Below, piece after piece: positions 25,229 to 36,845 of a DNA stretch of 64,000 bases. The DNA lies in NCBI GenBank assembly GCA_933228675.1, contig OW121742.1, forward strand, positions 107,710,940-107,774,939, read 5' to 3'. The notes beneath the pieces were generated by a model. It had not been told where the DNA came from. It did not search any database and worked only from the letters and a program-made list of their open reading frames with translations. Numbering within the stretch: the first letter of the stretch is position 1; each line of letters starts with the position of its first letter. The stretch comes from Stomorhina lunata (Eukaryota > Arthropoda > Insecta > Diptera > Rhiniidae). The position numbers and the translations under genes are program-made.

Positions 25229-26633
25229 GAGCATTTATAGTCGATTTAATCGACTAGCTTTAGACGACTTGGTCAACTATCGATGGTTGATTTGGTCGAC
25301 TATCTATAGTCGATTTGGTCAATTATCTATAGTCGACCACCTTTTGTAGATTTGCTCTACTGTATACAGTCGATTTAGCCGACTATATACGGTCGATTTA
25401 ACCGACTATATACAGTCGATTTAGCCGACTATCTATAGTTAATTTGGTTGAATATCTATAATCGATTTGGTAGACTATCTCTAGTCGATTTGGTGACCTA
25501 TTAATAGTCGATTTGCTCGACTATCTATGGTCGATTTGCTCTACTAAATATAGTCGATTTGCTCGACTATCTACAGTCAATTTGTTCGACTATCTATAGT
25601 CGATTTGCTCTACTATATATAGTCGATTTGCTCTGTTATATATAGTCGATTTGCTCGACTATCCACAGTCAATTTGCTCGACTATCTATAGTCGATTTGC
25701 TCTACTATATATAGTCGATTTGCTCTACTATATATAATCGATTTGCTCGACGATCTATAGTCGATTTGCTCGACTGTCCATAGTCGATTTGCTCGACTGT
25801 CCATAGTCGAATTGCTCGACTATCTATAGTCCATTTGCTCGACTTCTTATAGCCATGACTATCTATAGCCGATTTGCTCGACTATGTAAAGTCGATTAGA
25901 TCGACTATCTATGGCCGATTTGCTCGACGATGTATTGTCGATTTGCTTGACTATCTATAGCCGATTTGCTCGACTATGTATAGGCGATTTGATCGACTAT
26001 GTATAGTCGATTTGCTGGACTATCTGCAGCCGATTTGCTCGACTATCTATAGTCGATTTGCTATAATATCTCTAGTCAATTTGCTCGACTTACTATAGTC
26101 GAATTGCTCGACTACCTATGGTCGATTTGCTCGACTTCTTATAGCCTTGACTATCTATAGCCGATTTGCTCGACTATGTATAGTCGATTTGCTCTACTAT
26201 CTATAGTTAATTTGCTCAACTATCATTAGTCGATTTGCTCGACTATCTATAGTCGATTTGCTCGACTATCATTAGTTGTTTTGCTCGATTTTCTATAGTC
26301 GATTTGCTTGACTATCTATAGTCGATTTGCTCGACTATCTATAGTCGATTGGCTCGGCTATCTACAGTCGATTTGATCGACTATCTATAGTCGATTTGCT
26401 CGACTAACCATAGGCGATTTGTTCGACTATCTATAGGCGATTTGCTCAACTACCTATAGGCGATTTGCTCGACCATCTATAGTTGATTTGCTGGACAGAC
26501 TATGGGCGATTTGGTCGACTATCTTTAGTCGATTGCTCGACTATCTATAGTCTATTTGGTCTACTATTTATGGTCGATTTGGTCGGCTATCTTTAGTCGA
26601 TTTGGTCGACTATCTGTAGTCGATTTGGTCTAC
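25229..26633 (+). repeat. 23-bp satellite array, plus orientation
   Basis: About 61 units reading GTCGATTTGCTCGACTATCT followed by ATA. The GCTC subtype dominates and a GGTC subtype sits at both ends. Orientation is opposite to the array at 22,367-24,280. Confidence 0.96.
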
Positions 26634-26690
26634 ATTATCATGTCTCTTGTAATTCAAATTTTGACGTCATTCTTTTGATTTGTTTTGTTC

Positions 26691-26696
26691 TTTATT
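26691..26696 (-). terminator. Candidate polyadenylation signal AATAAA
   Basis: On the minus strand AATAAA overlaps the last base of the TGA stop of the exon at 26,696-26,981. The 3' UTR would then be very short. The next 60 bp run into the 23-bp satellite. Confidence 0.45.
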
Positions 26697-26981
26697 CAAC
26701 ATTCGATGTTTTTTCCATACTCAAGTGTTTCGTTTACTCTCATTCTTATTTTTAGCTGCCAGAGGTCTTCAGTTAAAGTCATTGTACGCTTTTGAACTTT
26801 TTTTTTTATACCAAATGTTGTAATGTTGCTTCTATCTAGCAAGGCAATACTTACAAAACTACCTTCAAAATCTCGGTACTTTTTTAAACAATCACTCACT
26901 TTACTACAGGTTTTCAATACTTCGTTGCAATGTTTTACATTGGCAACATAAATTTTAATGCCAAGTGACAATAACAAACAC
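26696..26981 (-). CDS. Terminal coding exon of an unrecognised minus-strand gene
   Basis: This is one of two convincing coding stretches. A textbook fly 3' splice site precedes it on the minus strand: a T-rich tract, then TTTTCAATTTTGTAG, with AG at 26983-26982. The exon begins at 26981 with one base completing a codon, followed by an open frame of 94 codons to TGA (26698-26696). The translation includes YVANVKHCNEVLKTCSKV near the start, then LKKYRDFEGSFVSIALLD, and ends LEYGKNIEC. Composition is balanced and not repeat-like, with several Cys and no obvious membrane segment or signal peptide. I do not recognise the family. The first in-frame start-like codon is only TTG, so this is best read as the 3' exon of a spliced gene. 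An in-frame GTAAGT within the exon (about 26,850) could be a cryptic donor. An old decayed gene remains possible. Confidence 0.55.
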
Positions 26982-27076
26982 CTACAAAATTGAAAATATT
27001 GAAAAAAAAAAAAAATAATTCAATTGTTACACGATTCTCCTTAGATACTAAAAACGAGATAATAGTTAATTATAAC

Positions 27077-27124
27077 CTGCAATAGTAACGAAAAACCTTT
27101 AAATATTGCAAAAACCTGATTTGC
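27077..27124 (-). CDS. Candidate penultimate 48-nt exon of the same gene
   Basis: On the minus strand an acceptor-like TTTAACTCAG ends at 27125 and a donor CAG|GTTATA follows at 27077/27076, giving a 48-nt exon and a 95-nt intron (27076-26982), a normal fly intron size. The phases agree: the exon ends with two bases of a codon and the next exon supplies the third (AG plus G, Arg), so the joined frame stays open. The exon would encode about 16 residues beginning QIRFLQYL. The donor is weak and the exon small, so it is a proposal. A competing ATG just upstream (MECLTQA, other frame) does not join in frame. Confidence 0.3.
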
Positions 27125-27825
27125 CTGAGTTAAACACTCCATTAAAATGACAATAAATAAATAAATTGTTAAAATATGATACCATTATTTATTGCTAATA
27201 CAATACAATTGGCAGCAAGAAGTTGCAAACAAGAGCAACAGCAACTAGTAGCTCCAATAGTTCCAGCAAACAATTGATCTTATAAACCAGTCAAACGCCA
27301 CCTTGTACAACATACGACTATTATGGCCAACATGCAATTGATTCAACTCTCCTTATGTTGCTAGTTCTGAGGGTTGCAAAACTGCCACCAATTCTTCTCT
27401 GTTGTAGTTGCTGTATTTGATAAACTGCTGGCTGTTGGGCTGCCTGTTCTTGTTGGTTGCTACGAAAGACCTAACACTCCAACTGACCCACTGTCTGACT
27501 GTCTTTGAGTAACTATGTCTCTTCGTCGACTTCACCACTAGTCTGGGTTATGTTGTCGACATGTTGTGCTCAAAAAAAAAAAAAATTGTATGTCGTTGCA
27601 CGAGTTCAGGGCCATATTTTGCTATGAATTTTGTTTTTGTTTTCAGTTGCTCGTTGCTGAGCGTTTGAGTTTATTCTAGCAAACATTTAATTTAACCTCC
27701 TTTTTTTCTAAAACGTAAGTGAATTGTTTGCATGTAAGAGCAATTTAGGTGTAAAGGAGAAGAGAACAGTGGGATGAAATATGGTAATTTTATGTTAAAA
27801 AACTCACCTATATATAGTTTGGCTT
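27125..27825. other. Spacer of more balanced composition, possible 5' or regulatory sequence
   Basis: About 27,190-27,560 is clearly less A/T-rich than its surroundings and rich in CAA/CAG-type triplets, a texture common in fly exons and UTRs. The minus ORF at 27353-27538 reads through it (includes RQPNSQQFIKYSNYNREELV) but has no ATG with good context and no paired splice sites. TCAGTT, an Inr-like hexamer, occurs on the minus strand in the same stretch. It could hold an upstream exon or 5' UTR of the minus-strand gene. Confidence 0.3.
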
Positions 27826-28238
27826 GACAATAAATAGTCGACAATCTCGACTATCTAAAGTCAAGAAGCTCGACAATCTGTAGTCGAGAAGTTCGACTAT
27901 CTATAGTCGAAAAGCTCGACTATATATAGTCGAGAAGCTCGGCTATTTATAGTCGAGAAGCTTGACTATTTATAGTCGAGAAGCTCGACTATTTATAGTC
28001 GATAAGCTCGACTATCTATAGCCGAGTTGCTCGACTATCCACAGTCGAGAAGCTCGACTATCTATAGTTGAGAACCTCGACCATCTATAATCGAGAAGCT
28101 CGACTATCCATAGTCGAGAAGCTCGACTATCTATAGTCGAGAAGCTCGACTATCTACAGTCGAGAAGCTGGAATATCTATATTCGAGAATCTCTACTATC
28201 TACAGACGAGAAGCTCTACTATCTATAGTCGAGAAGCT
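27826..28238 (+). repeat. 23-bp satellite (GAGAAG subtype), plus orientation; left arm
   Basis: Units read GTCGAGAAGCTCGACTATCT followed by ATA. The last 85 bp or more (about 28,154-28,238) form a true inverted duplicate with 28,240-28,324. Confidence 0.95.
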
Positions 28239-28239
28239 G

Positions 28240-30178
28240 GGCTTCTCGATTATAGATAGTAGAGCTTCTCGTCTATAGATAGTAGAGATTCTCGACTATA
28301 GATATTCCAGCTTCTCGACTGTAGATAGTCGAGCTTCTCGACTATAGATAGTCGAGCTTCTCGACTATAGATAGTCGAGCTTCTCGACTATAGATAGTCG
28401 AGCTTCTCGACTATAGATAGTCCAGCTTCTCGACTATAGATAATCGAGCTTCTCGACTATAGATAGTCGAGCTTCTCGACTATAGATAGTCGAGCTTCTC
28501 GACTATAGAGCTTCTCGACTACAGATAGTCGAGCTTCTCGACTATAGAGCTTCTCGACTATAGATAGTCGAGCTTCTCGACTATAGATAGTCGAGCTTCT
28601 CGACTATAGATAGTCGAGCTTCTCGACTATAGATAGTCGAGCTTCTCGACTATAGATAGTCGAGCTTGTCGACTCTAGATAGTCGAGCTTCTCGACTATA
28701 GATAGTCGAGCTTCTCGACTATAGATAATCGAGCTTCTCGACTATAGATAGTCGAGCTTCTCGACTATAGATAGTCGATCTTCTCGACTATAGAGCTTCT
28801 CGACTATAGATAGTCGAGCTTCTCGACTATAGATAGTCGAGCTTCTCGACTATAGATAGTCGAGCTTCTCGACTATAGATAGTCGAGCTTCTCGACTATA
28901 GATAGTCGAGCTTCTCGACTATAGATAGTCGAGCTTGTCGACTCTAGATAGTCGAGCTTCTCGACTATAGATAGTCGAGCTTCTCGACTATAGATAATCG
29001 AGCTTCTCGACTATAGATAGTCGAGCTTCTCGACTATAGATAGTCGAGCTTCTCGACTATAGATAGTCGAGCTTCTCGACTATAGATAGTCGAGCTTCTC
29101 GACTATAGATAGTCGAGCTTCTCGACTATAGATAGTCGAGCTTCTCGACTATAGATAGTAGAGCTTCTCGACTATAGATAGTCGAGCTTCTCGACTATAG
29201 ATAGTCGAGCTTCTAGACTATAGATAGTCGAGCTTCTCGACTATAGATAGTCGAGCTTCTCGACTATAGATAGTCAAGCTTCTCGACTATAGATAATCGA
29301 GCTTCTCGACTATAGATAGTCGAGCTTCTCGACTATAGATAGTCGAGCTTCTCGACTATAGAGCTTCTCGACTATAGATAGTCGAGCTTCTCGACTATAG
29401 ATAGTCGAGCTTCTCGACTATAGATAGTCGAGCTTCTCGACTATAGATAATCGAGCTTCTCGACTATAGATAGTCGAGCTTCTCGACTATAGAGCTTCTC
29501 GACTATAGATAGTCGAGCTTCTCGACTATAGATAGTCGAGCTTCTCGACTATAGATAGTCGAGCTTCTCGACTATAGATAGTCGAGCTTCTCCACTATAG
29601 ATAGTCAAGCTTCTCGACTATAGATAATCGAGCTTCTCGACTATAGATAATCGAGCTTCTCGACTATAGATAGTCGAGCTTCTCGACTATAGATAGTCGA
29701 GCTTCTCGACTATAGATAGTCGAGCTTCTCGACTATAGATAGTCAAGCTTCTCGACTATAGATAATCGAGCTTCTCGACTATAGATAGTCGAGCTTCTCG
29801 ACTATAGATAGTCGAGCTTCTCGACTATAGATAGTCGAGCTTCTCGACTATAGATAATCGAGCTTCTAGACTATAGATAGTCGAGCTTCTCGACTATAGA
29901 TAGTCGAGCTTCTCGACTATAGATAGTCGAGCTTCTCGACTATAGATAGTCAAGCTTCTCGACTATAGATAATCGAGCTTCTCGACTATAGATAGTCGAG
30001 CTTCTCGACTATAGATAGTCGAGCTTCTCGACTATAGAGCTTCTCGACTATAGATAGTCGAGCTTCTCGACTGTAGATAGTCGAGCTTCTCGACTATAGA
30101 TAGTCGAGCTTCTCGACTGTAAAAGTTGAGCTTCTCGTCTATAGATAGTCGAGGTTCGCCACTATAGATAGTTCAGCT
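28240..30178 (-). repeat. 23-bp satellite (GAGCTTCTC subtype), minus orientation
   Basis: About 85 near-identical units made of two dyads: GACTAT-AG-ATAGTC and GTCGAG-CTT-CTCGAC. Marker variants include a 7-bp deletion (CTATAGAGCTT) starting at 28503, 28542, 28788, 29356, 29487 and 30032, and GATAATC at 28724, 28993 and 29292. The pair GATAATC plus deletion recurs at 28724/28788 and 29292/29356, that is, after 568 bp (25 units minus 7 bp), showing higher-order duplication. Confidence 0.97.
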
Positions 30179-31410
30179 TCTATCTATAGTCGAGAAGCTC
30201 GATTATCTATAGTCGAGAAGCTCGACTATCTATAGTCGAGAAGCTCGACTATCTATAGTCGAGAAGCTCGACTATCTATAGTCGAGAAGCTCGACTATCT
30301 ATAGTCGAGAAGCTCGACTATCTATAGTCGAGAAGCTCGACTATCTATAGTCGAGAAGCTCGACTATCTATAGTCGAGAAGCTCGATTATCTATAGTCGA
30401 GAAGCTCGACTATCTATAGTCGAGAAGCTCGACTATCTAGAGTCGACAAGCTCGACTATCTATAGTCGAGAAGCTCGACTATCTATAGTCGAGAAGCTCG
30501 ACTATCTATAGTCGAGAAGCTCGACTATCTATAGTCGAGAAGCTCGACTATCTATAGTCGAGAAGCTCGACTATCTATAGTCGAGAAGCTCTATAGTCGA
30601 GAAGATCGACTATCTATAGTCGAGAAGCTCGACTATCTATAGTCGAGAAGCTCGATTATCTATAGTCGAGAAGCTCGACTATCTATAGTCGAGAAGCTCG
30701 ACTATCTATAGTCGAGAAGCTCGACTATCTATAGTCTAGAAGCTCGACTATCTATAGTCGAGAAGCTCGACTATCTATAGTCGAGAAGCTCTACTATCTA
30801 TAGTCGAGAAGCTCGACTATCTATAGTCGAGAAGCTCGACTATCTATAGTCGAGAAGCTCGACTATCTATAGTCGAGAAGCTCGACTATCTATAGTCGAG
30901 AAGCTCGACTATCTATAGTCGAGAAGCTCGACTATCTATAGTCGAGAAGCTCGACCATTTATAGTCTAGAAGCTCGACTATCTGTAGTCGATAAGCTCGA
31001 CTATCTATAGTCGAGAAGCTCAACTATCTATAGTCTAGAAGCTCGACTATCTATAGTCGAGAAGCTCGACTATCTATAGTCGAATAGCTCGACTATCTAT
31101 AGTCGAATAGCTCGACTATCTATAGTCGAGAAGCTCGACTGTCTATAGTCGAGAAGCTCGACTGTCTATAGTCGAGAACCTCGACTATTTATAGTCGAGA
31201 ACCTCGACTGTTTATAGTCGAGAACCCCGACTATTTATAGTCGAGAACCTCGACTATTTATAGTCGAGAAACTCGACTATTTATAGTCGAGAAACTCGAC
31301 TATTTATAGTCGAGAACCTCGACTATTTCTAGTCGAAAACCTCGAGAACATCGATTATCTATAGTCGGGAACCTCGATTATCTATAGTCGAGAACCTCAA
31401 ATTTCTATAG
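30179..31410 (+). repeat. 23-bp satellite, plus orientation; inverted partner of the previous array
   Basis: Orientation flips abruptly at about 30,178. Variant markers of the preceding array reappear in mirror order: GATAATC at 30660 and 30391, GATCTTC at 30607, the 7-bp deletion at 30596 and CTTGTCG at 30450 (minus-strand starts). The block was therefore copied in inverted orientation and not merely re-amplified. The right end (31,150-31,410) decays into GAGAACCTCGACTATTTA-type units. Confidence 0.96.
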
Positions 31411-32884
31411 TAGTGTCTAGGCTTTGAAAAATTTTGTTAAGTTTGAGCCAATAGTTTTACCAATTGCCCCACTGTGCTTATGTGTGTTTAAGCTTTGATT
31501 TGGAAAATAAAATGCTGTACATGCTTATCAAAATATTTTCGGTTCATTTCCATTAATTTTATATCACAAAATTTTTTAACTAAATTTGTTTTTTTTAATA
31601 TCATAAAAATTTTAAGAAAATCCTAAACATTTCATAATGTCTGCATTTTCCAGATTAGATGCCCTTATTCTAAAGATTTTGCTACCCAAATATTTTTTGT
31701 TAGTATTTCGGTCACATTTCCCAAACGACCTTATGATAAGTTCAATTACCTTTTCTTGGCCAAAGAAGGACTAAGGCAACAAATGTTTGAAAGACATGCG
31801 CAGTCCTGCTCAATTTGAATTCTGTTAAGTGTAAAAATTGTTTATTGTAATTTTAAATAGTCATTTGTTTTTAATTATGTTTTTTTTTGTCACTAAAAAA
31901 ATGATAAATTGAATTAAAAAATGGGAGTAAATTGAATTGTTTGGAATTTCAATATAAAAAAATTTTATAAAAGTTTATGGCCAAAAAAGAATGAAGCTTA
32001 AATGTGGCCAATGCTTTTGACATTTTAAAATTGAAATTTTCCAACAAAAAAATTATTTCGTTGCCTAAAAAAATAGTTTTAAAGTACTTTTTGTTTTAGA
32101 GTCTATTAAATTTACATTTATTTTCGATAGTTTATAATAAAGTATGGAGAAGTAGGAGGAGAAGTGGCGTGGTTAAGATTTCGTTTGCAGTGTCTCAAAC
32201 AAAGTTTCAAATATAAATTAAATTTTAAATTGAGAACGTCATTTTGTTAAACAATTACACATACAAAAAGACAAAGACCGACCCTCCTTTAAATAACACT
32301 TACAAAACAGTAATGCCCAAAATACCATTAGGATGAGAATAACAATTCAACATAAATTTCAAAAACTCTCCAACTTTTTATAAAAGCCACATTTTAAACA
32401 AATATCTTTCAGGATATTTTGGAAAAGTAACTAAGAAATTTTAAGACTTTTAATTTTGCTAATCCCTTATTTTGGGCATCACTGTTCTAATCAAATCAAA
32501 TGCTCAAATATGTATTCCGAACGCTAGTATTTGTGTATGCAAATATGCTCGTAAAAAAGTCATTGATTATGTCGATGAACTGTTTTTTAGTACAATGACA
32601 TAGAGAAAAAAAAACAACTATAGCAACACTTAAAACTATCAAACTATAAAGGTTTTAAATCACACTTACAGCCAAGATTGAGACAAACTACAATATAATA
32701 ATATTTTCAATAAAATAATGACAATAAAAACTAATTAATAACAAAACTATGACATTGCAAAATTCTTATTTATAAATCAGTTTTTGTTGTTATTCAATTA
32801 TAATAAAACAAAATCATTTTGATTTAGGTTTTTTTAATTGTTACAATAAATTTTAAACGAACTTTAAGTTAAAGTCAAGACACA
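31411..32884. other. Spacer, no gene seen
   Basis: A/T-rich unique sequence. A GTAAGT donor-like word lies on the minus strand at about 32,664-32,670 (TTGGCTGTAAGTGTG), but there is no open exon beside it that I can support. Confidence 0.55.
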
Positions 32885-33730
32885 GAACAATTATTAGTCA
32901 AGACATTTGACTAATTTCAGCCGAGACACTCAATTCATTATAGCAGGGGAACTCGACTAACTATAGCCGAGGAATATGAAGAAATAGACGTTTTTAAGAA
33001 ATTTGATTATTCAAATCGACTATCCTTGTCAAGAAGTTCAACTAAAAATAGTTGAGAAGGTCGATTATCCATAGTCGAGAAAATCTGTTATCCGAAGTCG
33101 AGAAGATCCACTATCAGTATTCCAGAAGATTGACTATTCAAAATCGAGAAGATCGACTATCCAAGATCGACATATCCTTAGTCGAGAAGATCTATATAGT
33201 CAGGAAGATTAATTCCTTAGACGAGATGATCGACTATCCATATACGAGAAGATCGATTTTCCATAGGCGAGAAAATCTTCTGCCCATAGTCGAAAAACTC
33301 TCCCTCATAGTCCTGAAACCCTTATACCCAAAGTCGATAAAGACGATTATTCTTAGCTATGAAACTCATAAAGAAACACAACTAACCAAATTCGAGAAGA
33401 GAAGCTTAGAAACTTGATTTTTCACAGCCGAGAAATTCGACTATCCATAATCGAGATAATTGACTATCCTAGTAGAAACAATCGACTATCCGCAGTCGAG
33501 AAACTCGTCTACCTATACTCGATATATACTATTATTCATATCTAAAAAACTCCTAATACAAAATGAAGAAACTCGTCTATCCAGCATCGAGAAAATTTAC
33601 AATCTATAGTCGAGAAACTTGACTATCCACAGCCGATCATTTTTAGTAGAGACAATCAACCAACATCGAGAAGATCGACTTTTCAAAGGAAAGATAATCG
33701 ACTATTGTAAGTTCAGAGGAGCGACTTTTC
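32885..33730 (+). repeat. Degenerate 23-bp satellite (GAGAAGATC subtype)
   Basis: Highly diverged units with GTCGAGAAGATCGACTATCC, many with indels. The ORF at 33052-33417 is open because the repeat has lost its stop-rich phase; its translation (repeated R-S-I/EN motifs) is repeat-derived. Confidence 0.85.
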
Positions 33731-35720
33731 ACATTCGATTTGGTCGACTAACTATAGTCGATTTGGTCGACTACGTACAGCAGATTCGGCTAACCAACTA
33801 TAGTCGATTTGATCGATTATTTAAAGTAAATTTAAAGGACTATCTATAGATGATTTGGTTGTCTATATGTAGTCGATTTTGTCGACTATCTATAGTCGAT
33901 TTGGTCAACTATCTAGAGTTTATTTGAAAGAATTTGTATAGCCGATTGGTCGACTGTATATAATGGATTTGGTCGACTATCTAAAGCCGATTTCATCGAC
34001 CATCTGTAGTCGATTTGGTCGACTATACATCGTCGATTTGGTCGACTGTCTATCGTCGATTTGTTCGACTATCCATCGTCGATTTGGTCGACTGTCTATA
34101 GTCGATTTTGTCGACTATCTATAGTCGATTTGGTCGACCATCTATAGTCGATTTAGCCATCTTTTTGTAGCCGATTTGGTCAACGACTATCTAAAGCCAA
34201 TTTCATCGACCATCTATAGTCGATTTGGTCGACTATCCATCCTCGATTTGGTCGACTGTCTATCGTCGATTTGTTCGACTATCTATCGTCGATTTGGTCG
34301 ACTATCTATAGTCGATTTTGTCGACTATCTACAGTCGATTTGGTCGCCCATCTATAGTCGATTTAGCCATCTTTTTGTAGCCGATTTGGTCAACTATCTA
34401 TAGTCGATTTGGCCGACTACCTGATGCCTATTTGGCCGACTATCTATAGTCGATTTGGTCGACTGTCCATCGTCGATTTAGTAGACTATCTGTAGTCGAT
34501 TTGGTCAACTGTCCATAGCCGATTTGATCGACTATCTATCGTAGATTTGTTTAAATACCCATCGTCGATTTGGTCGACTATCTATCATCAGTTTGGGCAA
34601 CTATCTATAGTCAATTTGGTTGACTATCTATAGTCGATTTGGTCGACTACCAATCGTCGATTTTATCGACTATCTATCGTCGATTTGGTCAACTATCCAT
34701 CGTCAATTTGGTCGACTATCTATCGTCGATTTGGTCAACTATCCATCGTCAATTTGGTCGACTATCTATTGTCGATTTGGTTGACCATCCGTCGTCGATT
34801 TGGTCGACTACGTATCTTCGATTTGGTCGACTATCTGTCATCGATTTGGTCCATCCATCTTCGATTTAGTCGACTATCTTTAGTAAATATATATAGTCGA
34901 TTTGGTCGCCAATATATAGTCGATTTGGTCGACTATCTACAGTCAATTTTGTCGACTTTTCATCTTCGATTTCCATCTATCCATCGTTGATTTGGTCGAC
35001 TATATATTGATGATTTTGTCGACTATCCATCGTCGAATTGATCGACTATCTATAGTCGATTTGGTCAACTACCCATCGGCGATTTGGTCGGATTATCTAT
35101 CGTCAATTTGGGCGACTATCTATAGTCGATTTGGTCGACTACCCTTCGTCGATTTGGTGTACTATTTATCTTCGATTTGGTCGACTATCCATTATCGATT
35201 TGGTTGACTATTTATCTTCGATTTGGTTGTCTATTTATCTTCGATTTGATCGACTTCCTACCGTACATTTCGTGAACTACCCATCGTCGATTTAGCCGAC
35301 TTTGTATCATCAGTTTGGACGACTATCTATAGTCGATTTGGTAGACTATTTATCTTAGATTTGGTCGACTTTCCATCGTCGATTGTGGCGACTATCCATC
35401 GTCAATTTGGTCGACTATCCATCGTCGATTTAGTCGGCTACCTATCTTCGATTTGGTCGACCATCTTTATTAAATATAGTCGACTATATTTAGACGATTT
35501 TGTCGAATATCTATAGTCGATTTGGTCGCCAATATATAGTCGATGTGATCGACTATCTATAGTCAATTTGGTCGACTATCTATAGTGTATTTGGTTTTAT
35601 AGATTTGGTCTCTATCTATTACCAATTAGGTCGACTATTAATATTCGATTTGGTATTTAGACTTTAGTCTTCTATGTATAATCCATCTCGCCGACAATAG
35701 AGTTATTCGACTATCTCTAG
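33731..35720 (+). repeat. 23-bp satellite (GATTTGGTC subtype), plus orientation
   Basis: About 86 units with GTCGATTTGGTCGACTATCT and frequent CATCGTCGA variants. A higher-order block of about 210 bp is duplicated; its private motif AGCCATCTTTTTGTAGCCG occurs at 34155 and 34365. The several plus-strand ORFs here are repeat translations. Confidence 0.96.
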
Positions 35721-36537
35721 TAGAGTTATTTCGTCAACTATTTTTTGAATATTTTAGCACTGAATTTGTGCCCTACTTTTAAATGTTACCCTTATTTTTT
35801 AACCTTCAAAAATCTTCAAATCCTTTTCACTCTGTTTCTCTCTCTTTTTCAACCTCCATCCAACAGCTCATAGGCCCTTTTTGCTAGTACTACTAAAATG
35901 ACAGCGCTAACGTATAGAAATAGTAAATTTAAGAAAAAACGTTGTAGCTGCTGGAAAAAAAACACACAAAATTTAGAACAAGGCAAAATTTTCAAACAAA
36001 TAGCTCCGTACATTCACATCTAGAGCTAGTGGCTTTTTTATATACATATACACACAAATTTAAATGTAAGTCTATAGGTAAGAGGGAGATAAGTGTTGGG
36101 GTAGATGTTTGGGTATGTGGTGACGTGGAATTGTATTTCACATAAATCCTTATAGGGAGGACTGTTATATTTTATGAACACACTTATACTCTCTCATATA
36201 CTTATAGACAAATGTTTTCAGTTTTTTTTTTTCAAAGTCTGCGTGTTTGCTTGTGAGGTGGAGGAGGCATACCTTCATACTTTTTCTGTTACATATAGGA
36301 GATTTGGTTTATCCTTGAAAACTTTTTGGACAATGGCTTATGGTTGTTTGTAGTAGTTTTGTTGTAGTTGTAGTTGCAAGCTGCTAGCTCGTGTCATTGA
36401 CATCTTTATAGTTCATTTAACTTGAAGCATGAAGAATAAATGTTAGTTTAAAGGACGAAGAAATGGTGGATAAGAAGTTGGGAATGGGGTTGGTGAGGAA
36501 AGTACTGTTTGGACTAGGGATTCGTTATATAAAGAAT
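35721..36537. other. Spacer, no gene seen
   Basis: Unique sequence with a GTAGTTGTAGTTGCAAG stretch near 36,362. No ORF above noise. Confidence 0.55.
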
Positions 36538-36845
36538 ATTTATTCGACTCTCTATAGCATATTTGGTCGACTATCAAGAGTCGATTTAGTCGTCTTTCTA
36601 TAAAAGATTTGCTCGACTATATGAAGTCGAATTGTTCGACCATCTAAAGTCAATTTGCGATTTCCTTAATTGTCTACAGTCGATTTTCTTAACTTTCTGT
36701 AGTCGATTTGCACGACTATGTATGGTCGATTTGCTTGACTATATATAGTCTATATATAGTCTGTATAGTCGATTTGGTCACCTATTTGCAAATCGATTTC
36801 GTCGACTGTCTACAGTGGATATTGGTCGACTATCCATAAGATTGA
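36538..36845 (+). repeat. Short degenerate 23-bp satellite island
   Basis: About 13 diverged units (GTCGATTTGCTCGACTAT-like) in plus orientation. It is the last 23-bp array in the window. Confidence 0.9.

Noticed and set aside
28240..31410. CRISPR-like array
   Set aside because: The units are contiguous with no unique spacers, the host signals are eukaryotic and no cas genes are present.
34639..35207. Plus-strand ORFs rich in SSIWSTIYRRFGRLSIVDL as a repeat protein
   Set aside because: The 23-residue periodicity equals three 23-bp units (69 bp). Stops appear wherever indels shift phase, and there is no promoter or splice context.
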